Part shown: positions 43,000 through 54,237 of the stretch, in pieces
Position numbering within the stretch: the stretch's first letter is position 1
Layout: every line of letters begins with the position of its first letter
Source of the DNA: Robiginitomaculum sp.
Lineage (GTDB): Bacteria; Pseudomonadota; Alphaproteobacteria; Caulobacterales; Maricaulaceae
Direction of reading: 5' to 3'
NCBI GenBank assembly: GCA_021776525.1
Contig: JAJFFT010000004.1
Location: forward strand, 280,499-344,498
Length of the DNA: 64,000 bases
Notes under the pieces: model-generated
What the model saw: the letters and a program-made list of their open reading frames with translations, nothing else
Told to the model about the DNA's origin: nothing
Database searches by the model: none
Position numbers and translations under genes: made by a program

Positions 43000-44688
43000 T
43001 TAACCGGCCTCGCCTATCATTTTTTCACGCAAGGCTTTTTTGGCAATTTTGCCAGAGGCAATGCGGGGCAATGGCTCATTCATAAACTCGACCAGGGACG
43101 GAATTTTATAAGCGGCCAGATGTTCGGCCAGGTCCTGGATCAGTTTTTGGGCATCGAGATCACTGCCGGGGCGCGGATAAACAACACAAGCCACCACCTC
43201 GCCAAGGCGGTCATGAGGCACACCAAATACGGTGGCTTCCAATACGTCTGGATGGGCGCAAATGGCGGCTTCAACTTCCAGCGTGGCAATGTTCTCGCCG
43301 CCGCGAATGATAATGTCCTTGATGCGATCAACGATATACAAAAAGCCTTCTTCGTCGAACAGACCAACATCGCCGGTGTGCAACCAGCCATCGGTAAAGG
43401 CTTCGGCTGTGGCATCTGGCTGGTTCCAGTAACAACGGATATTGGCGGCAGATTTCAGGCAGATCTCGCCGCGCTCACCGGTGGGCATCACATTGCCTTC
43501 TGGGTCACGAATTTCAATCTCGACGATTGGACGGGCCACCTTGCCAATACTGCTTGGCCGTTTCAGGTAATCATCACCGGCATTAAAGGCCCCGATGCCC
43601 TGGGTTTCAGTAAGGCCATAACCGGCCAGCGGACGGGCACCATCCAACATGTCATTCAGTGGTTTGACGTGGTCAGGCGGGCGAGCCGCGCCGCCTGCAC
43701 CAATATCGGTCAGGCTAGACAGATCATAATCATCGCGATTGGGGGCATTCAAAAGGTCGGCCCCCATGGTCGGCACCCCGGTCAGCGAGCTGACCTTCTC
43801 TTTTTCAATCAGGCGCATGGCCTCGGTAATGTCCCATTTGCGCATCAACACGACTTTGCGCGCCGCAACCACAGAAACCAGAAAAATGACCACGCATCCG
43901 GTAACATGAAACAATGGGATGGTTTGCAAAATAACCGGCTGTGGGCCGCTGCCGGGGGCTTCGCCGCGCGAATTTTGCATGGCCAGACCCATCAGGGCAT
44001 ACCCCAAAATGCCGGTGATCACCTGCCGGTTGGTGGACAACGCCCCTTTGGGATGGCCGGTTGAGCCAGATGTATACATCAAAGTGGCATTGTCTTCAGG
44101 GCCAATGTCGACCGCCGGCGGTGTGCTGTCTGTGCTGGCACTCATCAGGGCGTCATAATCCAGGGCGCGGGGGTGCGTTTGGTCAAAATCACCGCTGACG
44201 ATCAGGGTTAAATCCTGCGTATCCAAAAGCGGCATGAAATGTTTGGCCCGGCGTGGATCGACCAGAATAATTTTCGCGCCGCTGTCTTCCAGCGCATAGG
44301 CAATCTCTTCGGTTCCCCACCAGGAGTTAAGCGGCGTGGCCACGGCACCGGCCATCAATGTGCCAATAAAACCGATCACCCATTCCGGGCGATTGCGCAT
44401 CGAGATTGAGACACGGTCGCCTTTTTTAACGCCAAGTCCAATCAGGACGTTGGCATAGCGGGCGGCGGCATCATAGGTTTCACGAAAGCTGAGGCGGGTT
44501 TCATCCTCGACCAGAAACGGCACATCCCCGTGCTGCATCATGATCATGAACAAGTCGCGCAAGCTGTCCGGTGCTTTGGTAAATACCGAATATTCAATGC
44601 CGTCGACGACTTCGCGACCGACCGCCAAGTCGGCGTTCGGTGCGGTTGCTGCGCTGACAAATGCCTCAACGGTATCGAAAAAGCTCAT
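43000..44688 (-). CDS. AMP-forming acyl-CoA synthetase/ligase
   Basis: This ANL-superfamily enzyme of about 562 residues activates a carboxylic acid to its CoA thioester via an acyl-adenylate. Motifs include the P-loop TLMYTSGSTGHPKGA, GYGLTETQG, the hinge YIVDRIKDIIIRGGENI, and the C-terminal lysine in RIASGKIAKKAL. The track start at 45036 lies in the upstream gene; ATG 44688 (MSFFDTVEAFV) is chosen. It follows the aldehyde dehydrogenase gene on the same strand by about 88 bases. An aldehyde to acid to acyl-CoA sequence is plausible. Chain length of the substrate is unknown. Confidence 0.85.
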   Translation of the reverse strand: MSFFDTVEAFVSAATAPNADLAVGREVVDGIEYSVFTKAPDSLRDLFMIMMQHGDVPFLVEDETRLSFRETYDAAARYANVLIGLGVKKGDRVSISMRNRPEWVIGFIGTLMAGAVATPLNSWWGTEEIAYALEDSGAKIILVDPRRAKHFMPLLDTQDLTLIVSGDFDQTHPRALDYDALMSASTDSTPPAVDIGPEDNATLMYTSGSTGHPKGALSTNRQVITGILGYALMGLAMQNSRGEAPGSGPQPVILQTIPLFHVTGCVVIFLVSVVAARKVVLMRKWDITEAMRLIEKEKVSSLTGVPTMGADLLNAPNRDDYDLSSLTDIGAGGAARPPDHVKPLNDMLDGARPLAGYGLTETQGIGAFNAGDDYLKRPSSIGKVARPIVEIEIRDPEGNVMPTGERGEICLKSAANIRCYWNQPDATAEAFTDGWLHTGDVGLFDEEGFLYIVDRIKDIIIRGGENIATLEVEAAICAHPDVLEATVFGVPHDRLGEVVACVVYPRPGSDLDAQKLIQDLAEHLAAYKIPSLVEFMNEPLPRIASGKIAKKALREKMIGEAG

Positions 44689-44776
44689 ACTCTCACCCCA
44701 TTTATGTTTTGCTATTTTTGGCAGGAATTTATGCCGGGCGAAAGCTGTTTTGATGCTTTTTTGGCAAAATATGCCT

Positions 44777-46207
44777 TTATCCGCCGATGACCGCCTTGGT
44801 TTCCAGGTATTCGGCAAAGCCGTGCTCGCCCCATTCGCGGCCATTACCCGATTGTTTATAGCCGCCAAAAGGCGCCGCCATATCAAGGCTGGCCCCGTTG
44901 ACCACCACCTGTCCGGCGCGCATTTTCCCGGCGATTTGGGAAACCCGTTTGGGATCAGAACCCGAAACATAAGACGACAGACCATAAGGGGTGTCATTGG
45001 CAATCTGTACCGCCTCTGCATCGTCCTGATAACCAATCAGCACCAGAACCGGGCCAAACACCTCTTCGCGGGCGATGGTCATATCATTGGTCACATTGGC
45101 AAAAACGGTGGGGCGAACAAACCAGCCCCGGTTCAGGTCTTCGGGCCGGCCGGGACCTCCAGCGGCCAATGTGGCACCTTCTTTCATGCCGGTCTCGATC
45201 AGGCCCTGAATTTTGGTCCACTGATTACCTGAAATCACTGGCCCCATGACCATGCCTTCCGTCTTGGGTTCGGCGACCACAACGGCATTGGCAACGGCGG
45301 CGGCAATACCCGCGGCCTCGTCCATGCGGTCCATCGGCACCAGCATGCGCGACGGCGCATTACAGCTTTGGCCAGAATTCAAGCACATGGTCTGCATGCC
45401 CCCCGATACCGCCTTGGTAAAACCTTCGCCGTCCAGATCATCCAGAATGATATTGGCAGATTTACCGCCCAGTTCCTGACTGACCCGTTTGATGGTTGGC
45501 GCGGCGGCGCGGGCAACTTCGATCCCGGCGCGGGTCGAGCCGGTAAAGGACACCATATCAATGCCCGGATGCGCAGAAATTGCAGCCCCCACCGTGGGGC
45601 CATCGCCATGGACCAGATTGACCACACCGGCAGGCACACCGGCATCAATCAGCACTTCCATAAACACTTGCGCGGAATAGGGGGACAGTTCGGATGGCTT
45701 CCAGACACTGGTGCACCCTGTGGCCAGCGCCGGGGCCAGTTTACAGGCGATCTGGTTGACCGGCCAATTCCACGGCGTGATCAGGCCACACACACCAATA
45801 GGTTCGCGGCGCAAAGCATGACCGCCATGTGCGGCTTCAAATGCGAAGTTTTCCAGAATCTTAGCCGCTTCGGCAAAATGCCCAAGGCCAGATCCGGCTT
45901 GTGCAGTACCGGACAGCCAGGCCGGGGCGCCCATTTCAAGGGTGATGGCCTCGGCAATATCGCCCATGCGGGCTTGATAGGCGGCAATAATGGCATGCAA
46001 AAGCGCCAACCGGTCTTTTCTGCTGGTGGTGCAAAACGACTCAAAGGCGGTGTTTGCGGCGGCAACGGCCCGATCCACGTCAGTGGTATCACCCAGAGCA
46101 ACACTGCCGCTGGGGTCCTCGGTGGCAGGGTTGATCACCGCCATGGTGCGTGTGCCTGATGGGGAAACCCACTTTCCATCAATATAAAACTTCGTGATAT
46201 CACGCAT
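44777..46207 (-). CDS. NAD(P)-dependent aldehyde dehydrogenase
   Basis: This classical ALDH of 476 residues oxidises an aldehyde to its acid. The coenzyme fold (ITPWNWPVNQIACKLAPALATGCTSVWKPSE), catalytic Glu in QELGGKSANIIL and catalytic Cys in CLNSGQSCNAPSRM are all present. ATG 46207 has GGAG 8 bases upstream; the track start at 46360 is too early. It shares a strand and probably a transcript with the acyl-CoA ligase. It is divergent from rplU. Substrate cannot be assigned. Confidence 0.88.
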   Translation of the reverse strand: MRDITKFYIDGKWVSPSGTRTMAVINPATEDPSGSVALGDTTDVDRAVAAANTAFESFCTTSRKDRLALLHAIIAAYQARMGDIAEAITLEMGAPAWLSGTAQAGSGLGHFAEAAKILENFAFEAAHGGHALRREPIGVCGLITPWNWPVNQIACKLAPALATGCTSVWKPSELSPYSAQVFMEVLIDAGVPAGVVNLVHGDGPTVGAAISAHPGIDMVSFTGSTRAGIEVARAAAPTIKRVSQELGGKSANIILDDLDGEGFTKAVSGGMQTMCLNSGQSCNAPSRMLVPMDRMDEAAGIAAAVANAVVVAEPKTEGMVMGPVISGNQWTKIQGLIETGMKEGATLAAGGPGRPEDLNRGWFVRPTVFANVTNDMTIAREEVFGPVLVLIGYQDDAEAVQIANDTPYGLSSYVSGSDPKRVSQIAGKMRAGQVVVNGASLDMAAPFGGYKQSGNGREWGEHGFAEYLETKAVIGG

Positions 46208-46308
46208 TTGCATTGCTCCAGTCGTTGATTGTTGTCTACATTTCGCCGCCAGAGTAACGCCCATTGAGCAAGGTGCAAGCGCGGCTGTACTGATCGCTTC
46301 ACCTTGCG

Positions 46309-46336
46309 TTGACTTAGGGGTCTGCATGGCTATAGT
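46309..46336 (+). promoter_or_regulatory. Predicted sigma-70 promoter of rplU-rpmA
   Basis: TTGACT and TATAGT are spaced 16 bases apart, about 108 bases upstream of rplU. This is one of the best promoter matches in the window and implies an untranslated leader of about 100 bases. Confidence 0.65.
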
Positions 46337-46444
46337 GCGCCGCTTGTTGCCGGGGGCCATGCCCTGTGGGCAGCGACGCTATGAGATTTATGAAAAACCC
46401 GATACGGTCGGCCAAGGCCTCACCGTTAGAAAAACGAGATAAAC

Positions 46445-46945
46445 ATGTTTGCGGTGATTAAAACCGGTGGCAAGCAGTACAAAGTCGCCAAAGGCGATGT
46501 GCTGATCATCGAAAAGCTGGACGTAACGGACGGCGAAGCAGTTACATTTGATCAGGTTCTGATGCTGGGCGATGGTGATGATATCACTGTTGGATCGCCA
46601 ACCATCGAAGGCGCTCAGGTGCGTGCTGAACTTCTTGAAACCCGCAAGGGCGCCAAGATACTTGTATTCAAGAAAAAGCGTCGCAAGAATTACCGTCGCA
46701 CCCATGGCCATCGTCAGGTGGAAACGGTTGTGCGGGTTACGGACATTCTGGCCAAAGGCGCAAAGCCTGCTGCTAAGAAAGCGGCGGCTAAGCCAGCGGC
46801 TGCGAAAAAAGCAGAAGCCAAACCAGCGGCTGCGAAAAAGGCTCCGGCTAAAAAACCAGCTGCGGCCAAAAAGCCGGCTGCTGCGAAAAAGCCCGCCGCT
46901 GCTAAAAAGGCACCGGCCAAGAAAACTGCTGCTAAGAAGGACTAG
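46445..46945 (+). CDS. rplU: 50S ribosomal protein L21 with Lys/Ala/Pro-rich tail
   Basis: L21 binds 23S rRNA. The first 103 residues are standard ([40 protein letters not shown]). They are followed by about 60 residues built from PAAAKK and APAKK units, like the histone-H1-type tails known from some bacterial DNA- and RNA-binding proteins. The tail is highly basic and probably disordered. rpmA starts six bases later. Confidence 0.95.
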   Translation: MFAVIKTGGKQYKVAKGDVLIIEKLDVTDGEAVTFDQVLMLGDGDDITVGSPTIEGAQVRAELLETRKGAKILVFKKKRRKNYRRTHGHRQVETVVRVTDILAKGAKPAAKKAAAKPAAAKKAEAKPAAAKKAPAKKPAAAKKPAAAKKPAAAKKAPAKKTAAKKD

Positions 46946-46951
46946 AGATCA

Positions 46952-47215
46952 ATGGCACATAAAAAAGCTGGCGGTTCATCCCGCAACGGGCGCGATAGCG
47001 CCGGCCGTCGTCTCGGCGTTAAAAAGTTCGGCGGCGAAAGCGTCATTCCGGGCAATATTATTATTCGCCAACGCGGTACAAAAGTGTATCCAGGCGACAA
47101 TGTCGGCATGGGCAAAGACCACACGCTTTTTGCGCTCGAAGAAGGCAAAATTCAGTTTTCGCGCAAAAAGAACGATCGCTCCTATGTTTCGGTTGTCCCG
47201 GCAGCTAAGAAGTAA
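46952..47215 (+). CDS. rpmA: 50S ribosomal protein L27
   Basis: L27 reaches the peptidyl-transferase centre with its N-terminal tail. The 87-residue protein has the usual [24 protein letters not shown] start and [28 protein letters not shown]. The gene follows rplU in the universal order and ends before a strong terminator. Confidence 0.98.
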   Translation: MAHKKAGGSSRNGRDSAGRRLGVKKFGGESVIPGNIIIRQRGTKVYPGDNVGMGKDHTLFALEEGKIQFSRKKNDRSYVSVVPAAKK

Positions 47216-47261
47216 AGCGGCATACCATGCCGCCCAAAAGGTGGCTTGACGTTTTCAATAG

Positions 47262-47289
47262 GGGAGATGGCCAGGCCATCTCCCTTTTT
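47262..47289 (+). terminator. Rho-independent terminator after rpmA
   Basis: GGGAGATGG and CCATCTCCC form a perfect 9-base stem with a 5-base loop and are followed by five Ts. Confidence 0.92.
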
Positions 47290-47311
47290 GTTTGGCCTGA
47301 TGGAGGCTTTT

Positions 47312-47851
47312 ATGGATTACACAATAGAAACCAAACGTCTGGTCATGGGGCCATTTGTTGATGACGATATTGATCGGCGTGTTGTGCTGGCTAATGATAT
47401 TGATGTGGCACGCATGGTCACCCGCATGCCGCACCCATACACCCGCAAAGATGCCATCGACTGGGTCGCCACCCACGATGCGGGCCGCGAGGCAGGCACC
47501 GATTATGCCTTTGCCATAAACCGCAAAGGCGATGGGCTGATCGGGTCTGTGGGACTGCACAAAAAAGGCAATACGCTGTTTGATCTGGGCTATTGGATCG
47601 GCAAGCCCTATTGGGGCCATGGTTATGCCAGCGAGGCGGCCATTGCGGTTATGGATTGGGGCCGCAAAAGCCTGGGTCTGCGTGAAGTCACGGCTTGTTA
47701 TTTCACGGACAACCCGGCCTCTGGCCGAGTGTTGGAAAAGGCGGGCTTTGTGCACACCGGCACAGATGGAAATTGCCACAGCATTGGTCGGGGCGAAAAG
47801 ATGCGCAGTTTAAATATGATCTGGCGCGACGGCGCACAAAAACAGGGATAG
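47312..47851 (+). CDS. GNAT-family N-acetyltransferase (RimJ/RimL-like)
   Basis: This acetyl-CoA-dependent transferase of 179 residues begins IETKRLVMGPFVDDDI, like ribosomal-protein acetyltransferases, and contains the acetyl-CoA site GYWIGKPYWGHGYASEAAIAVMDWG. ATG 47312 has GGAGG at a 5-base gap; the track start at 47246 runs through the terminator and is rejected. It lies between rpmA and obgE, a position GNAT genes commonly occupy in alphaproteobacteria. The target is not known. Confidence 0.82.
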   Translation: MDYTIETKRLVMGPFVDDDIDRRVVLANDIDVARMVTRMPHPYTRKDAIDWVATHDAGREAGTDYAFAINRKGDGLIGSVGLHKKGNTLFDLGYWIGKPYWGHGYASEAAIAVMDWGRKSLGLREVTACYFTDNPASGRVLEKAGFVHTGTDGNCHSIGRGEKMRSLNMIWRDGAQKQG

Positions 47852-50051
<2,200 letters not shown>

Positions 50052-50055
<4 letters not shown>

Positions 50056-51317
50056 GCAAGCCAATTGATATTATGATGCAGCAGATGGGGCAGGCAGCGC
50101 GCACCGCCGCCGCGTCGTTGGCGCATCTGGATGCAGCGCAAAAAACCAATGGTCTGCATGCCGCTGCTAATGCCATTCGTGATGCTGCGCCTGATATTTT
50201 GGCCGCCAACGCCCGCGACATGCAAGCCGCCAGTGCGCGCGGTCTTTCCGATGCCCGCCTCGACCGGTTGATGCTGGATGCGGACCGTATTGAGGCAATG
50301 GCCAAAGGCGTCGACCAAGTGGCCGATCTGCCTGACCCCATCGGTGAAGTGGACCAGCAATGGACCCCTGCCAATGGCCTGAACATTAGCCGTGTGCGCA
50401 CGCCTTTGGGGGTGATCGGGATGATTTATGAAAGCCGTCCCAATGTGACCGCCGACGCCGGGGCGATCTGCGTCAAGGCTGGCAATGCGGTGATATTGCG
50501 CGGCGGTGCCGACGGGTTTCATTCGTCAACGGCGATTGCAAGGGCGTTTCGCGCCGGTCTGCAAACCCAGGGTCTGCCCGCCGACGCGGTGCAATTGGTG
50601 CCGGACACCGACCGCGCCGCCGTCGGGGCGATGCTGGGCGGTCTTGGCGGGACCATTGATCTGATTATTCCGCGCGGCGGCAAAAGTCTGATCGCCCGTG
50701 TGCAGGCCGATGCCCGCGTACCGGTGCTCTCGCATCTCGAAGGGTTATGCCATGTTTATGTGCATGAACATGCCGATGCCGATATGGCCCGCGCCATTGT
50801 GGTGAACGCCAAAATGCGCCGTACGGGTATTTGCGGCTCGGCGGAAACTCTGTTGATAGACCGTGCCTGTGCCGCAAATTTGCTGCCGCTGATTGCCAAA
50901 GACTTACAGGCGGCGGGCTGTGTTTTGCGCGGCGATAAGGCATCACGTGCCATTGTCGACGATATGGAGGCGGCCAGTGAAGAGGATTGGCGCACCGAAT
51001 ATCTGGATGCGATCCTCAGTATCCGTGTGGTCGATGATCTGGACGCCGCCATGGCACACATTGCCCAATACGGCTCGGCCCATACCGACAGCATTATCAC
51101 CAATGATGAGCCAGCGGCGGTGCGGTTTCTCAACGGTGTTGATTCTGCCATTGTCTTGCACAATGCCTCGACCCAATACGCCGATGGCGGCGAGTTCGGC
51201 TTTGGGGCCGAGATCGGCATAGCCACGGGAAAGTTACACGCGCGCGGCCCCGTCGGTGCGGCGCAATTGACCTCTTATCATTATGTGGTGCGCGGCCATG
51301 GCCATATCCGCCCATAG
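50052..51317 (+). CDS. proA: Gamma-glutamyl phosphate reductase
   Basis: ProA reduces gamma-glutamyl phosphate to the semialdehyde, the second step of proline synthesis (421 residues). Motifs are LGVIGMIYESRPNVTADAGAICVKAGNAVILRGG, the catalytic Cys in MRRTGICGSAETLL, and the C-terminal GEFGFGAEIGIATGKLHARGPVG. It is translationally coupled to proB (ATGA) and runs into nadD. Confidence 0.97.
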
Positions 51318-51921
51318 TCATAAAGCGGCGTTTCCGCCGCTTAGCGCAGGTCTGCGCGTTGGCTTGTTTGGCGGCTCGTTCAATCCGGTGCATGCTGGCC
51401 ATATACATGTGGCCAAATGCGCCAAAAAACGCCTGGGGCTGGATGCGATCTGGTGGCTGGTTTCGCCCGGCAATCCTTTGAAAGGCGAAGCTGGTAAGGC
51501 CGATTATGCGGCCCGTCTGGCCGGGGTGCAAAACGCGGTGGGCGGATTAAATGGGCATTTTACCTGCACCATCGAGGCGGCCTTTGGTACACGTTATTCA
51601 ATAGATCTGATGACCCGCGTTTTGGCCATTCGCCCGGCCATCCGTCCGGTGTGGATTATGGGCGGCGATAATCTGTCGTCCTTTCATCTTTGGAAAGACT
51701 GGCAGGCCATGGTCATGGCCCTGCCGATCGCGGTTATTGCCCGCCCGCAAGACGAGGTCAGGGCGCGGTTTTCGCCTATGGCGCGGCGTTTTGATTTTGC
51801 CAGATTACCGGCCTCTTATGCCCCTGTTCTGGCTGATCAGCGCAGCCCAGCCTGGGTCTATCTGACCGCGCCATTGCATGCACAATCCTCGACCCAAATC
51901 CGCCAAAGCGATGCTGGTTGA
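51298..51921 (+). CDS. nadD: Nicotinate-nucleotide adenylyltransferase
   Basis: NadD adenylates nicotinate mononucleotide in NAD synthesis. The nucleotidyltransferase HxGH motif is GLFGGSFNPVHAGHIHVA, and later signatures include WWLVSPGNPLK and WIMGGDNLSSFHLWKDW. The C-terminal SSTQIR is typical. ATG 51298 is preferred to the track start 51283, as it reduces the overlap with proA; neither has a strong ribosome-binding site. Confidence 0.93.
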   Translation: MAISAHSHKAAFPPLSAGLRVGLFGGSFNPVHAGHIHVAKCAKKRLGLDAIWWLVSPGNPLKGEAGKADYAARLAGVQNAVGGLNGHFTCTIEAAFGTRYSIDLMTRVLAIRPAIRPVWIMGGDNLSSFHLWKDWQAMVMALPIAVIARPQDEVRARFSPMARRFDFARLPASYAPVLADQRSPAWVYLTAPLHAQSSTQIRQSDAG

Positions 51922-51985
51922 ACCTGCTGCGTTTAGTGCGCATTTCGGGCATGGCGTGATGCGCGCTGACGTGCTATGTCTGGGG

Positions 51986-51991
51986 TATAAT
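51986..51991 (+). promoter_or_regulatory. Possible -10 element before rsfS
   Basis: A perfect TATAAT lies 34 bases upstream of the chosen rsfS start. A CTGACG 14 bases further up is a poor -35 in spacing, so the promoter is only tentative. Confidence 0.35.
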
Positions 51992-52025
51992 ACGTTCCTG
52001 TGATTGGAGAGAAAGGATACCTCCG

Positions 52026-52463
52026 CTGAGTACCAAATCGGCCAAACAGCGCCCCGAGGACGACCAAAGCGTCCCACAGCCTGGCCAACAGACATTGTCA
52101 ACGAAGCAATTGCAAACGTTGATCACGTCCACCCTTGATGCAGACAAAGCCGAAGATATTGTTTGTATTGATTTGCGCGAAAAATCATCTGTCACCGATA
52201 TTATGATCATTGCCAGCGGGCGTTCCGTACGCCACGTCAACGCATTGGCGGATCATATATTGCGCGAGCTTAAAGAAAATGGACTTGGCCGTGTCGCGGT
52301 CGAGGGTCTGCCAAGCTGTGACTGGGTACTGATTGATGCTGGCGATGTGATCCTGCATTTATTTCGTCCCGAAGTGCGCGAATTTTATAATCTTGAAAAA
52401 ATGTGGTCAGCCGCCATGGCCGGTTCAACGGATGATGCGGCGCAGGACGGCGCTCAGGCGTGA
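52026..52463 (+). CDS. rsfS: Ribosome silencing factor RsfS
   Basis: RsfS binds L14 and blocks subunit joining in starvation. The domain is complete: DKAEDIVCIDLREKSSVTDIMIIASGRSVRHVNALADHI and GLPSCDWVLIDAGDVILHLFRPEVREFYNLEKMW. No ATG lies upstream of the domain. The track uses TTG 52095, which has no ribosome-binding site. A CTG at 52026 has GAGAAAGGA with an 8-base gap and would add a 23-residue polar leader. I chose it, but TTG 52095 remains possible. It overlaps rlmH (GTGA). Confidence 0.88.
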   Translation: MSTKSAKQRPEDDQSVPQPGQQTLSTKQLQTLITSTLDADKAEDIVCIDLREKSSVTDIMIIASGRSVRHVNALADHILRELKENGLGRVAVEGLPSCDWVLIDAGDVILHLFRPEVREFYNLEKMWSAAMAGSTDDAAQDGAQA

Positions 52464-52933
52464 AGCTGACGCTGGGCGTTGTCGGGCGATTACGATCCGG
52501 GCCGGAAAAAGATCTGGCTGCGGATTATATTGCGCGCGCGTCTGCACTGGGTCGCGGATTGGGTTTTCCCACCGTTGACCTTGTGGAATATCACCCCAAA
52601 GGCAAAGCCGATAAAAGCGCGATGACCACACAGGTGATGGCGGCCTTGCCGCCGGGCGCGTTACGCATTGTGCTTGATGAGCGCGGCAAGGATATTACCT
52701 CAGTCGAATTTAGCCGCCGTCTGGCCCGTTGGCGCGATGATGGCCATGCCCATGCGGCGGTGCTGATCGGCGGGGCCGATGGCTGGGATCATAGCATGCG
52801 CGATGGCGCGGCCATGGTGTTGGGCTTTGGGGCGTGGACCTGGCCGCACCGTCTGGTGCGTATTATGGCCGCTGAACAAATCTATCGGGCCTTGTCGATT
52901 TTGGCGAAATCGCCTTATCACCGGGAAGGCTAG
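52460..52933 (+). CDS. rlmH: 23S rRNA pseudouridine-1915 N3-methyltransferase RlmH
   Basis: This small SPOUT methyltransferase (157 residues) modifies m3-psi1915 in helix 69. Motifs are LDERGKDITSVEFSRRLARW, VLIGGADGWDHSMRDGA and the knotted C-terminus LVRIMAAEQIYRALSILAKSPYHREG. It starts at a GTG overlapping the rsfS stop, and envC begins two bases after its end. Confidence 0.95.
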   Translation: MKLTLGVVGRLRSGPEKDLAADYIARASALGRGLGFPTVDLVEYHPKGKADKSAMTTQVMAALPPGALRIVLDERGKDITSVEFSRRLARWRDDGHAHAAVLIGGADGWDHSMRDGAAMVLGFGAWTWPHRLVRIMAAEQIYRALSILAKSPYHREG

Positions 52934-52935
52934 GT

Positions 52936-54171
52936 ATGGCCCGGCTGTGGACAATTGTGTTTGTGATGCTGGCTCTGGCCGTTCCGGGCTTGGCGCAACA
53001 GGCACCGGGCCGTGACGCGGCGGAAAAACTGGATGCCCAGCATGAAGCTGCGGAACAGCAGGCCAGCAACCTTTTAAAAAGCTCTGCCGAAGTGCGCGGC
53101 GAAATTACTTCTTTGCAACAACAATTGATCACGCTGGGGGCCAGACGTGATACGCACCGCCAAAAGCTTAACGCCACACAGGACCGTCTGGAAAACCTGA
53201 GGTTTCAGGAAACCGCCATTCTGGCCAAGTTGGACGAAGAGCGGGCCGGGTTGATGGATTTGCTGGCCGCCTTGCAACGCTCGCAAATGAGCCACCCCCC
53301 CGCACTGGCAGTTTCGCCGGGGGACATTAACGAAGCGGCGCGGGCGGCACTGTTGCTTTCGGGTGCTGCGCCGCAATTGCGGGCGCGTGCTGACAAGCTG
53401 TCCCAAACGCTGGAAAGCCTGAATACAGTGCGCACCGGGATTACCGAGGAACAGGCGCAGTTGAAAGTGCAGGATCAGGCCCTGCAAACCAGCACGCAAG
53501 CCTTGCAGAATTTGCTGGATCAGCGCCAGGTGCTGGAACGTTCCTTGCGCCAAGATGCCAACGCGGCCAGCCGCCAGGCGGCGGCCTTCGCTGCGCAGGC
53601 CTCCAACCTTCGCGAGCTGATTACCCAGTTGGAAACTGCGGCAAGCCAGCTTGCGCCAAGGCGTAAGCCCAGCCGTAATGCAACGAACAAGCCGGCCAGG
53701 GGCACCGAGGGGCGCGTCAGTCCCCGCCATAAACCAAACCCCGGCAATGTGTCGCGTAACAATCCTTTTATTGCCCCCACGGCACGATTCGCAGACAGTC
53801 GCGGCCTGTTGCGCCTGCCCGTGAAGGGGACAATTTTGCACGCCTTTGGCAAGGCCGATGACAAGCCGCGCCGCGCCGGTCTGGTCATCAAGGCGGCCCG
53901 CGGAGCACAGGTGACCGTGCCCTTTGATGGACAAATATTATACTCCGGGCTGTTCAGAAACCTCGGTCGTCTCTTGATCCTGAGCGTCGGGAATGGTTAC
54001 CATATCATTATCGCAGGATTAGAGCGCTCCTATGTTGTCTCGGATCAGCTTGTTCTTGCGGGTGAGCCAGTGGGTGAATTGGCGGATCGGACGCGGCCAG
54101 CGCCGGAACTTTATCTTGAGTTCCAGAAGGATGGTCGGTCCATTGACCCGGCACCCTGGCTTGAGAAGTAG
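52936..54171 (+). CDS. envC: EnvC-like murein hydrolase activator
   Basis: This periplasmic protein of 411 residues has a signal peptide, two long coiled coils (about 25-235, with repeated heptads such as ANLLKSSAEVRGEITSLQQQL), a basic Ser/Pro/Arg linker, and a C-terminal LytM domain. The LytM zinc ligands of active M23 peptidases are missing: the first His/Asp site reads KPRRAGLVIKA and the HxH site reads LYLEFQ. Such degenerate LytM proteins switch on amidases during septum splitting. ctpA follows. Confidence 0.88.
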   Translation: MARLWTIVFVMLALAVPGLAQQAPGRDAAEKLDAQHEAAEQQASNLLKSSAEVRGEITSLQQQLITLGARRDTHRQKLNATQDRLENLRFQETAILAKLDEERAGLMDLLAALQRSQMSHPPALAVSPGDINEAARAALLLSGAAPQLRARADKLSQTLESLNTVRTGITEEQAQLKVQDQALQTSTQALQNLLDQRQVLERSLRQDANAASRQAAAFAAQASNLRELITQLETAASQLAPRRKPSRNATNKPARGTEGRVSPRHKPNPGNVSRNNPFIAPTARFADSRGLLRLPVKGTILHAFGKADDKPRRAGLVIKAARGAQVTVPFDGQILYSGLFRNLGRLLILSVGNGYHIIIAGLERSYVVSDQLVLAGEPVGELADRTRPAPELYLEFQKDGRSIDPAPWLEK

Positions 54172-54237
54172 TCATATGAGGACCATAATAGTGTCCCATA
54201 TAGAGTGGCCCGGGTCTTGAATAGGAACGGGTAACTT

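Noticed and set aside
42994-44064. 356-codon plus-strand ORF
   Set aside because: It is antisense to the acyl-CoA ligase, whose motifs are complete; the plus frame has no recognisable domain.
45368-46159. 263-codon plus-strand ORF
   Set aside because: It is antisense to the aldehyde dehydrogenase catalytic region and has no motif.
46337-46444. Riboswitch or L21 autoregulatory leader
   Set aside because: The leader of about 100 bases has some self-complementarity, but no structure I could match to a known class.
53074-53934. 286-codon minus-strand ORF
   Set aside because: It is antisense to envC; Gln/Ala-rich coiled coils often leave open antisense frames.
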